This document shows, in pieces, positions 53,914-64,000 of a stretch of 64,000 nt of DNA. Source of the stretch: Symsagittifera roscoffensis (Eukaryota > Xenacoelomorpha > Acoela > Convolutidae); assembly GCF_963678635.1 (NCBI RefSeq), contig NC_087066.1:35587152-35651151 (forward strand). The letters are read 5' to 3'. The first letter of the stretch is position 1. Every line of letters starts with the position of its first letter. A model generated the notes under the pieces. That model was not told the DNA's origin, did no database searches, and worked only from the letters and a program-made list of their open reading frames with translations. A program made the position numbers and the translations under genes.

Positions 53914-54745
53914 CAGGTGAGGATTTAGGGGCGTGGACGTACGCCCCTCCCCCCTCAGAGATTCGACCCAAAGAGTTTCCCCTTTTTACTATTCTGAAAT
54001 ATCAATTTTCGGTGACGGACCCCTTAAAATTTTCCAAAGGTGCCTTCGGCGCCAATATATATTAATTTTGAGAGGAGAGCGCGCGCCGAAAAAACGCGAT
54101 TTTTTTGTCAACGTTTTCCAAAAAGTGCCTATAAATTCTTTTTTGGCCCGTTTTTTTAAAATTTTGCCTGCGGCGTAAAAAATTTGACCAAAACAGGGAC
54201 TTTTTCGTGCTTTGGGAGAAATCGAAAAATCAATTTGATCGACTTGAAAAAAAATTCGGCAAAATTATCAAATTTTTTTAATTTTCGAAATCTCCGCAAC
54301 ACTTTGAGAAAAATTAAAAGATTAAAAGCTATCAGAATCAGAACAAAAGTTGGAATTTTGTCAATAAAAACCACAGCTAGCATAATTTTTTTGATGTTTT
54401 CTACCAAAATAGGAGCAAAAAAAGTATTTGTCCCCCTGCCGACCCAAAGGGTCCCCATTTTAAACTTTTTTGATCTTTTTTCAGCCATCCGTTTTCAGCT
54501 GACTGATCCCAAAATTTGACCCCAATATATATTAAGTTTGAGAGGGGAGCGCGCGCCAAAAAAATGCAAATTAGTATTCAAAATTTTCTAAAAAGTGTTT
54601 AAAACGTTTAGTTTTAGGTACACATTTTGGTCAAATTAGGGTCTCCGGTAAACAATATGGTCGACCGAAAAAAAATCGACAAAATTTTTGAAATTTTTTT
54701 TGAAAATCCGTTCTCCCTCTCTAGAAAATTCTAGACCCGCCCCTG
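53914..54745. mobile_element. hAT-like non-autonomous element (MITE)
   Basis: Left end CAGGTGAGGATTTAG and, on the opposite strand, right end CAGGGGCGGGTCTAG (11 of 15 matching). They are flanked by AATTGAAA (53906-53913) and AATTGACA (54746-54753), an 8-bp duplication with one mismatch, as in the hAT superfamily. It is 832 bp with no transposase frame. An internal word CCAATATATATTAA-TTTGAGAGG-GAGCGCGCGCC occurs twice (near 54051 and 54522). Confidence 0.6.
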
Positions 54746-54753
54746 AATTGACA

Positions 54754-56749
54754 TTCCAAGAGTTGTAGACATGATTAGAATAAAAGATCAATTCATGAGC
54801 TGAAGACAAATTCATGTGGCTGAAAATTTCATATGGCTGAACTAGATGGCCATGTTTCGCTCAAGACTAGTTGTGATGGAATAGCTCAAGTTTTCTGAAT
54901 ATAATGTAAAAAAAATAACCATCTTACTCATTTTATGTAGAATTTACGCATTTCATTTGTAATAATGAGGATTCAATACATCCTTCTGCTCTTAGACCAT
55001 TCTGATTATTGCTCAGTCCCTGAAAACGTGTGTTAAAGGCGTATAAAAACTCAGGTAGATGAAGTCGGAAAAATTAATTTAAATTGCATTAGAATCGGTT
55101 AAAATGGATTGTTTTTGCTTTTTTTTTGTATCAGATTGAATTGATGTTAATTTGATTCAAAATGATATTTTTCGGCTTTTCTGCATTATCTCTGTAAAAT
55201 GGATTGCAAACCAAATCTTGTCAGTTCAGATTGAAATCTACTCTGTGTTTCTGACCGCATATCGAGCGCAAATTTTTTTGGATTTTGATGAATTTTCTTA
55301 TGATAAGCGACATAAATCAGACTTTTATTTATATTGAATTGATATTGAATTTCCCTGAATCAAATTTTTACAACGAAACATTTTGCTCTCACAGTTAAGA
55401 ACTAGGTATTTTTATGGTGATTGATCCCTGAATGCCATATCTTCACACAATGGGTTGTTATTGCGTGAGTCTCAAACGACCAATTTTTCGGCTGGGAAGC
55501 GGAGACCCTGTCTTTTCTGGTCGTTTTGAAATTTACCACAATTACCCTTCATTCTGTATTTGACTTACTGGATTTAAAAATGATTTTATTTAGTACTTTA
55601 GAGGAAGTTATACATACCACCAAAAACTAAGGGGAGGGAAACGTCTGAAAAGGTGGCTTCTTTAGACACAACCCAAGCAGTTTCGTTTCGGTAACTTCTC
55701 AAAGCAAAAAAAATGGTCAAAACTTTCAAAAAATCTTTCATCAGGGCAATTGTGGCTTGATGTTCTTTGGAGCACCATTTTTCACCGAAAGGCGTTTTTA
55801 AATTATTTTAAGATAACTCGCATAATCTTTTTGGTTGTCATAGAAAGAAGGTTGACAAAATTTAGAACCGTTTTGAAAGCCCAGCAAAAAAAATCCCAGA
55901 TCCACCGCTGCCCTTATCCATAGGCCCATACAAAAAAACTCTTTTACTTCCATGAAATTTTTTGGAAAGAATAAAAAGCAAGGACGTGGTGTTGCGTGCA
56001 AAGTTCTCCAAATTAGTTAATCTTATCAGCGGTGTTATGATTGTCGATTAGTTTTAAACTAAATCCATGTTTATGCCTTCCTTGACCTGAAACGGGACTT
56101 TTTATTACCTCGATAAAGTTTGTTAATCGCTCGTTAAAACTCTGCCAAGGTTGGAAATCTGAAGAACAAAGGAGTTTCCCTGTCTAAACAAAAATGCTGT
56201 TAATTTGACCACGAAGGAGGAACTATCAGATTTATGGTTGTGTTAAGTGGCATTTGGGCTAAATTTGGGTTCAGGAAATGATATGGTATTCTAACGACCT
56301 GTTGTTTTCTCAACACTGGGGCCAAAGTAGTGGTTCTTAGTCTTCTCGAATCGCAGCATGTTATGTGACTTTATCACAAGTTATGAGCTCTGGGTTGTGG
56401 ATTACAGAGACAACGGTATAAAGCCACTGTAGCAGTCCTGCAATTGCTAATTTCGGTTCTCTCCGAGATGGGATTGTTTATCTTGTATCCGCTGGATTAG
56501 TGCTCAGTCATTTCAGTTACTTCCCCGTTTTATTGCTTCTTCTTTATACCACCACAAATATGTACTCCTGACTGATTTCTAAATTACAATAACTTTTCCA
56601 ATCTCTCTGCTTTTCATAATTCTACCATTTTAAATCTGTTTTTTTTTCTCTTCTGTTTATCTTGTAATACAACTACTACAGCACTGGTTGTGGAATGAGC
56701 CAAGCGGCTGCTGAGGTTCCAGTATAGCTCTTCGCTGCATTAAATACAT
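54754..56749. other. AT-rich intergenic sequence
   Basis: Nothing recognised. Confidence 0.5.
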
Positions 56750-56860
56750 AATCGGCCGGATTAGCACAGATTTAGCTAGTTGAGGCCCGACCCCGCAATA
56801 CCCATGCAGCTTTCGCTTCATCTGTGCTAACTTGGTTATAACTAGTAAATCCGGTCGGTC
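56750..56860. repeat. Imperfect hairpin
   Basis: TTAGCACAGAT (56761-56771) and ATCTGTGCTAA (56820-56830) form an 11-bp stem around a 48-base loop. An outer pair CGGCCGGATT (56753-56762) and AATCCGGTCG (about 56848-56857) extends it, with a 16-base bulge on one side. It could be a degraded foldback element or a structured RNA. Confidence 0.45.
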
Positions 56861-59800
56861 AATCATACTTGATCTATTGTACCTTTAGCTGCTTGCTAAA
56901 TCTCCGTCCAGTATTTTCAATCACTGGCATTTTACAGCAGTTTTACATCAGCGGAGCAGTTCATATTTTGGCTGGTTGAGAAAAAAGCCAGAGTAAGGCA
57001 CCAATTTTGCAATAAGTGAAGTGGGGCGAAGGGAGTGAAAGCACAGCAGAGGCTGGCCGGCCGGCCGGCTGGGTGTCTTTTGACTGATTTCTCAACAGAG
57101 TGTTTCCAATAGTCCCATGTATTATGCTGAGTAGCAGCCTAAGTACACTAAGCTACAGTTCGAAAAAGGCAACATATTTTTGAATAAAAAGAGGCAAGAG
57201 CCCGTCATACATGCCATCAGCCACTCCAAATTGCCAATTGCTAATTTTGGAATTGTGGTCTGAATTATAAACAGAGATGTCACTCGGGGTTTGATTTATG
57301 ATGAGCTGCTCCTTATTTCGGAATAGGGCTGAGCAGGGGGCGGATCCAGGGTTTTCTCGAGGGGGGAGGGGGTGCTTTCAAAAATTGTTCAAAGGGGTCC
57401 CTGGAGGGGGGTAGGAGCGTCCGCCTTCCCCAAATAAAACGTTTATATGGGCTGAGGGTTGGGTATGGGCGAACAGTGCCGAGAGGGCGTCGGGGTGAGT
57501 TGTTAAAGTGGTATCTGTGTGAGGGTGGGGGGGGGGGGGGGTCTTCAGCGAAGTGGTGACAAGGTTAATGGGTGTTGGGTAATGGGTAATAGGGTAATGG
57601 TAAGAGTGAAAGGGTGCACTATGTTTTGAAGGTAGTAGATTGTGGGTTGTCGTAGGTGTAGATAAAGACTCTCTTGTTTTTCCATTCTTCTTTTCTTTCT
57701 TCTAGAGCAGAGTGGAAATAGTTTTCTCGATTGCTCTCTTCTCTTCTGTTCTTTCCTCCTATTTCGATGTGTGTGTGTGTTGCTCTGGCTAAACTGGCCT
57801 CAATCCCAGATTAGAGGCCCTTGATGGTGATTAGGAGCAGAAATTATTGGTGCCACTAACTCTGTCTCTTTATCTTTTTTTCTCTCTCCCCTTTCAGCTC
57901 TTTTATCTATATATCTGTTCAATATCTGTTCATCCATTCACTCTAACCATTCTATGTGCATCCACTTACCATTTCAGATACTTAGATTAGTCCTACTTTG
58001 TCATAGTCACATCAAGTAATCAACAAACCAACAAAACTACCAGTCCATTAATGGACCAACTAAGCGATGTCTCCTAAACCACACAATTAAACCTCATTTT
58101 CTGCTGTCGAAAATTATTGTGTCTAGTCAGGAATAAATTACTGAATCAAATGCTTTTTCATACAGAGAGCTATGAAGAATCACCTGAATGTTATAAAGCT
58201 TTTTCAGCTCAAAATAGTTTATAGTCTTCAAAGCCGAACCCGTTTTTTGTTTTAGAATACTGTTCAGAAAAATATTAGTTTCCCGACATTTGCAGAAGGA
58301 AGTGACTTTTTGTCTTTTTGTGAGAAGTAAGCTAATCTTTGTTTGTTCATCCGAGCAAAAGAAGCCCTACCCAAATAGCAGAGCCAAAACACCAGTTCAA
58401 ATATCTGGCTCATTCTGGTTAACTACAACTGGGTCTCGCTGCCTGGGAGTGAGCGGAGATTAGATTATACTGTCGGTGGAGTGGATAATTGTGTTTTCTC
58501 TACCTGCCTGCATACATGCCACAGCTAATCAAACCGACCCGTTTTTATACTAACTAGCATTCTAACCAATACCAATACCCACAATACCTATAAAACCCAG
58601 TAGATCATTTCGAATAAATAAGTCAAAGCTCTACTTTTACCCAGCCCAATAAGCCAGCCCTTCTTTTATTCCGACTGGTGCATCCACTGTTACTTCATTA
58701 TACGGCACTACCAACTACAATCTGCTTTGCTTCATATATCTGCCTCCTTTCTTTTCTTCTTCTTCTCCTTCTTCTGCTTCCACCTTTTCACTCTTCTTGC
58801 CCCATATCTCTCTCTTACTATCGCCTCTTTTTATTCTCCTTTATTCTCCCTCTATCTCACTTTCTCTAGCTCTTTATTTTCTGCCCAAGTGCATTCGGCC
58901 GCTTGCTACTTTACCCTCTCCCCCAGTCTGTTCAGATCTCTTATTTGATTGCTCTTGTTGTCCTAGTGGTATTTGAAGAGCCTGTTGCTACTTGAACTGC
59001 ACCCCTCCATGTTGCTATTGCCCCACCATTCTTTGCTCTTTTCTCATCAGTCCTATTGGCCGCTTTCAGATCTGGGCAGATTGCCATAGATTGTTTTTGA
59101 TTGCTCGTCCCATTATCTGCCCACTCCTCACTTCATTCTCTCGACAACAATTAACATTCCGATAAATCAACCTAATTTCAGCCCCCCTTTCCTTCCCCAT
59201 CGCCACCGTCGCCGCCATTCGCTCCCTTACTTTCGCCCCATTTGTACCAACGACCACCATAACCACAACCACCCCACCATCAGCCATAGCACTGAGAAGT
59301 ACAGCCCAGCCCAGCAGTCCACAAATCAAAATCGCCTATATTGTCCTCAGTCCTATTTTGTCAGCCCACAATTATATCTCTCAAGCAGTTCGAACAAGGG
59401 CGCACCACTTAAATGCCAAATTGGCCCCAATATATTCAAATTTAACTTTTCAGCCCGTCGCCGCCACAAAGTACAGGTGGATGCATCAATTCGCGTCATT
59501 TTACCCTACTCCAATTAGAAAACTATAGTATGCGCCTTGATTACCCTGCTGAAAAAGTGTAATAAGAGAAGTACTCTGATTTCAGGAAAAGTCCGCTTGA
59601 TTTCTATTCCTAAAATCACGCTTTCTTACCCCATCATACTAAGCTCATATATTTTACCATTACTATAAATAGCTAGCTAGCGACCTAAGTGTTAATTATA
59701 ACTTCAAGGTAGAACCTTAACTGGTTAAGAAATCTATAACTAGTTATAAATAGTCTGTTAGCTAGTTATCTATCATCCTTGTTTCTTCGGCTGCCGGAAG

Positions 59801-60875
59801 CCGCATTTAATAAGTTATATATAAGAAGATAGTTTGAAAGGAGAAACCGCAATTTGACCATACTGACAGAAGGACTTTCCTATCTTCACATTTGAAGGAG
59901 AAATAATTCGAAGAAGAAGCAGTATAGTATAATATAGCCCCAATTATACTATACCATTTTGACTAACTAAATAACTAACACCCATACAACACACAGCATA
60001 TAGCCTACTAACTAACTACTGGCTGAGTGTCTTCTGCACCTATTATACAATAGTAACGGCATCTGCATACTATTATTACTAAATACCTCCTTTTGGGTCG
60101 GGTTGATCAGCCCAACCCCTAAATTAAATATATGAGCCTTTAGTACTTGCCTACCTGCCTGTGCAAAAGAGTGCTCATCATCATCAGAGTATCTTAACTC
60201 TAACCTGCTCTCACTTTTACTTCGATATTTGTTTCCATCAGTCAATTTGAGTAGACTCATTTTTTCACTTTGCTTTTCACAATCAACAGAATATTCTTTC
60301 CAGATCACCAGGCTAAATTAAACTTACTACCTTCACTATTTGGTTCTCTATCTTTAGAAGTTTCTCCTCATAAAACACTTGGACCAGTTCACCACGTCCA
60401 GTGAAGCACCATCATTTCCCCCTGGATTGGATCTACCCTGATTGACCTATCCCGGCATATCCTTCTTTTTGCCAGCAATTCTACTCCCTGTTTTTAAGTA
60501 GGGAAGACTAGTTTTTGCAAATCTAATCTTAAAACCCAGTATTTATATTTTAAATTTATCTTACCTGTTAAAATTATTCGTTATAATAACTCAATCTGAC
60601 GATTTAATCAGTATTCAACCTGTGTATACCACTGCCATACTAAATTCTAGTGAAGTTCTTATTTTTACGTGTAATATAAGGAAACTAGACTGTCAGTCAC
60701 ATTCGAGAGACATTGAGACTGACATTTTTCCTTTTAAGTAGTCCTCAATTCGACTTTTTATTCCAACTTTGTTATTGGTTTACTGACACTTTTCTTTACT
60801 TTTATCCACTTATTTTTACCACTTAGCGTCTGCGTCTTTTCAAACAGTCTGCGTTAATCTGCTTAAACTGAAAAT
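56861..60875. other. Intergenic sequence with microsatellites, upstream of SLC6 gene
   Basis: Contains a GGCC run (57056-57071), a hAT-like end word CAGGGGGCGGATCCAGGG (57336) with no partner, a poly-G run (57525-57541), a GT run (57770-57780) and a CT-rich stretch (58738-58790). No upstream exon of the transporter is recognised. Confidence 0.5.
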
Positions 60876-62810
60876 ATGGGTGAGCGAGAACAGTGGGATA
60901 ACAAACTGCAGTTTCTGCTAGCCCTGGTCGGCTACGCCGTTGGTCTGGGAAATGTCTGGCGCTTTCCCTACCTGGCTCAGAAGAATGGAGGTGGATGCTT
61001 CCTGATTCCCTACCTTACCATGTTGTCCCTAATAGGAGTCCCACTGCTGGCCCTGGAACTAGGAGTCGGCCAGAGACTCCGCAAAGGACCCTGGCAGGCC
61101 TACTCTAATATATCCAGATTCACTTTTGGTATGGGAATAGCCAGTGTGGTCGCATCTTTGGGAGTCGCAGCTTACTACAACACTGTTATTGCTTGGTGCC
61201 TCTACTATTTTGTGGTATCCTTCCAGTATCCACTTCCCTGGGAAAAGTGTCCCCAAACATTCGATCCAGTGACCAATACATCTGTACCAGTACAAGAATG
61301 TGCGCAGAGTTCTGATGTGCAGTATTATTGGAACAGGAAGGTTCTCAATATTTCTCCCGGCATCGACGATCCAGGAGAATTCAACTTCCCCATGGCCTCG
61401 TCTATTTTCGTAGCATGGTTTATTCTATTCGTCTGCATGTTCAAAGGGATCAAATCACAAGGAAAAGTTATCTACTTTACTTCTACTTTTCCCTACGTTC
61501 TTCTCACCGCTTTCCTAATCAAAGGACTTTCACTGCCAGGTTCTCTCGAAGGAATCAAGTTCCTGTTTCGACCAGACTTCTCTAAGTTACTAGACGGACA
61601 CGTTTGGCTCGCAGCAGCCGAGCAGATCTTCTATTCTCTGGGACTGGCGGGAGGCAGCTGTATTGCAATGGCCAGTTATATGCCACACCACAATAACTTC
61701 CTGCTGGATACTGTCTGCATCGCAGTTATCAACACTTGCACATCGCTCTATGCCGCCTGCGTCATCTTCTCCGTCCTTGGATACATCGCCCTGTCCAAGT
61801 CCCAGAAGTGTCTCACCGGTCTAGGTCTGGATTCCTCCTTAGCTGGAACTCTAACAGCCAGCACTGCTAATGTCACAGGAATTGATGCCTCTGGATGTAC
61901 CGTAGAAGCATTCATGGAAAAAGGAATAAGTGGGAGTGGTCTGGCTTTCATGACCATGGCCGAAGTATGTGTCGAATTCGGACCCTCTGGGCCTGTTTGG
62001 GCTGCTCTCTTCTACTTCATGTTGATTACATTAGGATTGGACTCTACCTTTGGAACCCTGGAATCTGTTTTTGCATCTATTCTAGACTTCAAGAGTACCA
62101 ACAAGTACCTTAAGACTCCTTTTGTGTCTGGAGTAATATGTCTGCTATCTTTTCTGTTTGCACTTTGCTTTGCTGCTGGAAGTGGCGAGTACGTATTCCA
62201 GATGTTCGACAATTATGCCGGCGCTCTACCTTTCGTCTTGCTCGGTATATTCGAGTGCATAGCTATCGCTTGGGTCTATGGCCTGGACCAGTTCTCCGAC
62301 GACATCCAACTGATGACTGGAATGCGACCTCCGTTTCTTCTCAAAGCATGCTGGATGTATTTGTCACCTTTGATTCTGGCAGTAGCTTTCGTGTGGGGAG
62401 CTCTGTTCTCAATCTTGCGTGATGGAGCCATGTATGCTATTTGGGTGGCTGAGAAGGGGGTGCAAGAAGACGTGCCCTACCCCACTTGGGCTCAATACAC
62501 GTGCATGTTCCTCACATCTCTGTCTATAGTCTGGATGCCTCTTATTGCACTAGCAGAAGCAGTTGGACTCCACTTTCCCCAGTTCCCAAGAAGTGACTTC
62601 CCAGTGGACGAACTGAGAAAGATCCACCCTGAAGACAACTACGAGCCCTCCTTTATTGACCAGAAGTTCTTCAGGATAACGTTGTCGAGGAGTTACCGGG
62701 CGACAGGGGTTGACTTGGCCAAAAGTAATGGGGGTGCTGACTCCACCGTGCTTGCCTTGGACGGGAAGAATGACTTCAATGACAAACAAGTGGCCGACAC
62801 GCAGGCTTAA
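60876..62810 (+). CDS. SLC6-family sodium-dependent neutral amino-acid transporter, single exon
   Basis: 644 aa, full length for the family, in one uninterrupted exon. An in-frame TAA 12 bases upstream fixes the ATG. Family marks: DNKLQFLLALVGYAVGLGN and NVWRFPYL in TM1; a large second extracellular loop with paired Cys and an NTS glycosylation site; QIFYSLGLAGGSCIAMASY in the unwound TM6; TLGLDSTFGTLESV in TM8; 12 hydrophobic segments in all. The wording of TM1 and the TM6 region is closest to the SLC6A15-20 (B0AT/NTT4) amino-acid branch and not the monoamine or GABA branches. It would couple sodium to uptake of neutral amino acids at the plasma membrane. The substrate is inference. Absence of introns is unusual for an animal SLC6 gene. 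Confidence 0.95.
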   Translation: MGEREQWDNKLQFLLALVGYAVGLGNVWRFPYLAQKNGGGCFLIPYLTMLSLIGVPLLALELGVGQRLRKGPWQAYSNISRFTFGMGIASVVASLGVAAYYNTVIAWCLYYFVVSFQYPLPWEKCPQTFDPVTNTSVPVQECAQSSDVQYYWNRKVLNISPGIDDPGEFNFPMASSIFVAWFILFVCMFKGIKSQGKVIYFTSTFPYVLLTAFLIKGLSLPGSLEGIKFLFRPDFSKLLDGHVWLAAAEQIFYSLGLAGGSCIAMASYMPHHNNFLLDTVCIAVINTCTSLYAACVIFSVLGYIALSKSQKCLTGLGLDSSLAGTLTASTANVTGIDASGCTVEAFMEKGISGSGLAFMTMAEVCVEFGPSGPVWAALFYFMLITLGLDSTFGTLESVFASILDFKSTNKYLKTPFVSGVICLLSFLFALCFAAGSGEYVFQMFDNYAGALPFVLLGIFECIAIAWVYGLDQFSDDIQLMTGMRPPFLLKACWMYLSPLILAVAFVWGALFSILRDGAMYAIWVAEKGVQEDVPYPTWAQYTCMFLTSLSIVWMPLIALAEAVGLHFPQFPRSDFPVDELRKIHPEDNYEPSFIDQKFFRITLSRSYRATGVDLAKSNGGADSTVLALDGKNDFNDKQVADTQA

Positions 62811-64000
62811 CTAACCAAATAGTCTGAAACGCCACAGTCACACAATATCAACTGAGTCGAGTGAGTAAACCCATTTTCAGCTCTAAATAAGGATACCCCG
62901 GGTTGACCTCCTTACACCGAAAATGCTTATCATACAATTCCATACAACAAAAATCATTGACATACAAGTCCATACATCAAGTGTATGGAGAAAATGCTTG
63001 TCATACAATTTTCATACATTTTCGTAAAACAATAGAAAAAAAATTAAAACAATTTCTGCGGCTTTTTGAGAACAGTTGAAAGACTGGTGACAAAAAAAAC
63101 TGATTTTAAATTTTTTTTTGAAAAAAATATTACCATACAATTTCCATATACGACACCCAAATTTTTTTCAAGTAATTTTGAGAATGTGTCCCAATTTTTT
63201 TTTTCAAGCGCAAATCGAATTTTGTACGCAAACAAACATTTTCCGAAAAAAGTTTTTTTGCATACAAAATTTAATTTTTTGTGTGCAAAACGTAGTCCTG
63301 GATACGATAATCTTGGCTTTTTTTCTTTTCACTTAAAATTTTTTTTGAAAACGCTGAAATTTCCTATTTCTTTTGTATGGCGTGTCTATGTATGCCTTGA
63401 TCAATTTCTGATAATTTGAAAATTCACAAATTTAAAATAATCATCATTGAAAATTTTTGCCAAAAATTAAAAGTTTGTTACTTTTGTTATATCATTTGTG
63501 AAAGACAGCTGGAATACAATTCAGGTCAGTTTCTATGCATTGTAAATGCAAGACCGTCCAACCTTTGGTGCTTTGAGTAACCAAGGTCTTTGAAACTTGT
63601 GTTCCGTTGCAAACACAACCCAAAAATTTTCAGAAAATAAATTTACGAACAAAAAAAAAATTTTTGGTTATGGGAAAAAAACCTATTATACAATTTCCAT
63701 TTATCGGAAAATGCTTATCATAAAGTTTTCATACAACACCCTGAATGCTCCGATTGCCTTTTGAGGTCTTTGCAGCAGTAATAACATAAAAATATTAAAA
63801 GTAGAAAAAAATTAAATTTGAGATTTTTGGGGAAAATCATTCTCACACAAGTGATAGATTTTGCTCCCATTAACAAATCAATTATGGCAAACAAGCTTCC
63901 TTCAACCAATTTGGAACGATTTCTAAGACGGTTTAAATCTCCGCTTTCGCGTTAATATCGCGAAACATATCGCGCGTTAATAGTCCCAATTTGTCCAAAA
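62811..64000. other. AT-rich downstream flank with dispersed short repeats
   Basis: The word GAAAATGCTTATCATA(CA) followed by TTCCATACAACA/TTTTCATACAACA occurs near 62919, 62990 and 63709, suggesting pieces of a small repeat family. Near the right edge TTTCGCG and CGCGAAA form inverted arms (63945-63965), followed by ATCGCGCG. No gene is recognised. Confidence 0.5.

Noticed and set aside
53933-54519. Frames of 81-111 codons inside the MITE
   Set aside because: Low complexity, on both strands, with no transposase motifs.
57336-57353. Second hAT-like element end
   Set aside because: No matching opposite end or target duplication found within several kb.
58738-59329. Frames in the CT-rich and GC-richer stretch upstream of the transporter
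   Set aside because: Low-complexity codons, no conserved motifs, and an in-frame stop separates them from the transporter ATG.

Overview
The window looks like part of an animal (probably invertebrate) genome. It holds one intact host gene, an intronless SLC6-family amino-acid transporter (60876-62810). Nearly everything else recognisable is retroelement DNA in an AT-rich, gene-poor background. I cannot name the species from sequence alone.

Region 1 (1-29778) is a minus-strand Ty3/Gypsy-type element and its duplicated copies. In element sense (right to left) the order is gag (present twice in tandem), protease, reverse transcriptase/RNase H, integrase, a C-terminal macro-domain-like tail, and a separate 3' ORF. 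That 3' ORF starts at 4373 and stays open to the left edge, giving at least 1457 codons. It carries one SGNH (GDSL) hydrolase domain with its catalytic motifs and a second, degenerate SGNH-like domain. The pol region is broken by nonsense codons and frameshifts, including a TGA at the active-site glycine of the protease. A 10,326-bp unit (7127-17452), containing gag to mid-integrase plus about 3.2 kb of non-coding tandem repeats, is repeated head to tail (17453-27778, then 27779-29778). The copies share the same lesions. The array runs into a 200-N scaffold gap (29779-29978).

Region 2 (32135-50994) is a complete 18.86-kb LTR retrotransposon on the minus strand. It has two 410-bp LTRs in which I see no differences, TG...CA ends, a 4-bp target-site duplication (TAGT) and a primer-binding-site candidate. 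It encodes a small basic ORF, a fused 2738-aa Gag-Pol, two tiny membrane ORFs, a 378-codon frame with no ATG, an 872-aa envelope-like glycoprotein resembling chuvirus-type class III fusion proteins, and a 599-aa ORF of unknown function. Several of the 3' ORFs are linked by ATGA or TAAATG stop/start junctions, which suggests polycistronic or spliced subgenomic expression. A diverged solo LTR of the same family, with its own 4-bp duplication, lies nearby at 31047-31444.

Region 3 (51000-60875) is AT-rich intergenic sequence. It contains an 832-bp hAT-like MITE, small tandem repeats, a hairpin and microsatellites. Region 4 is the transporter and its AT-rich downstream flank, which has short dispersed repeats.
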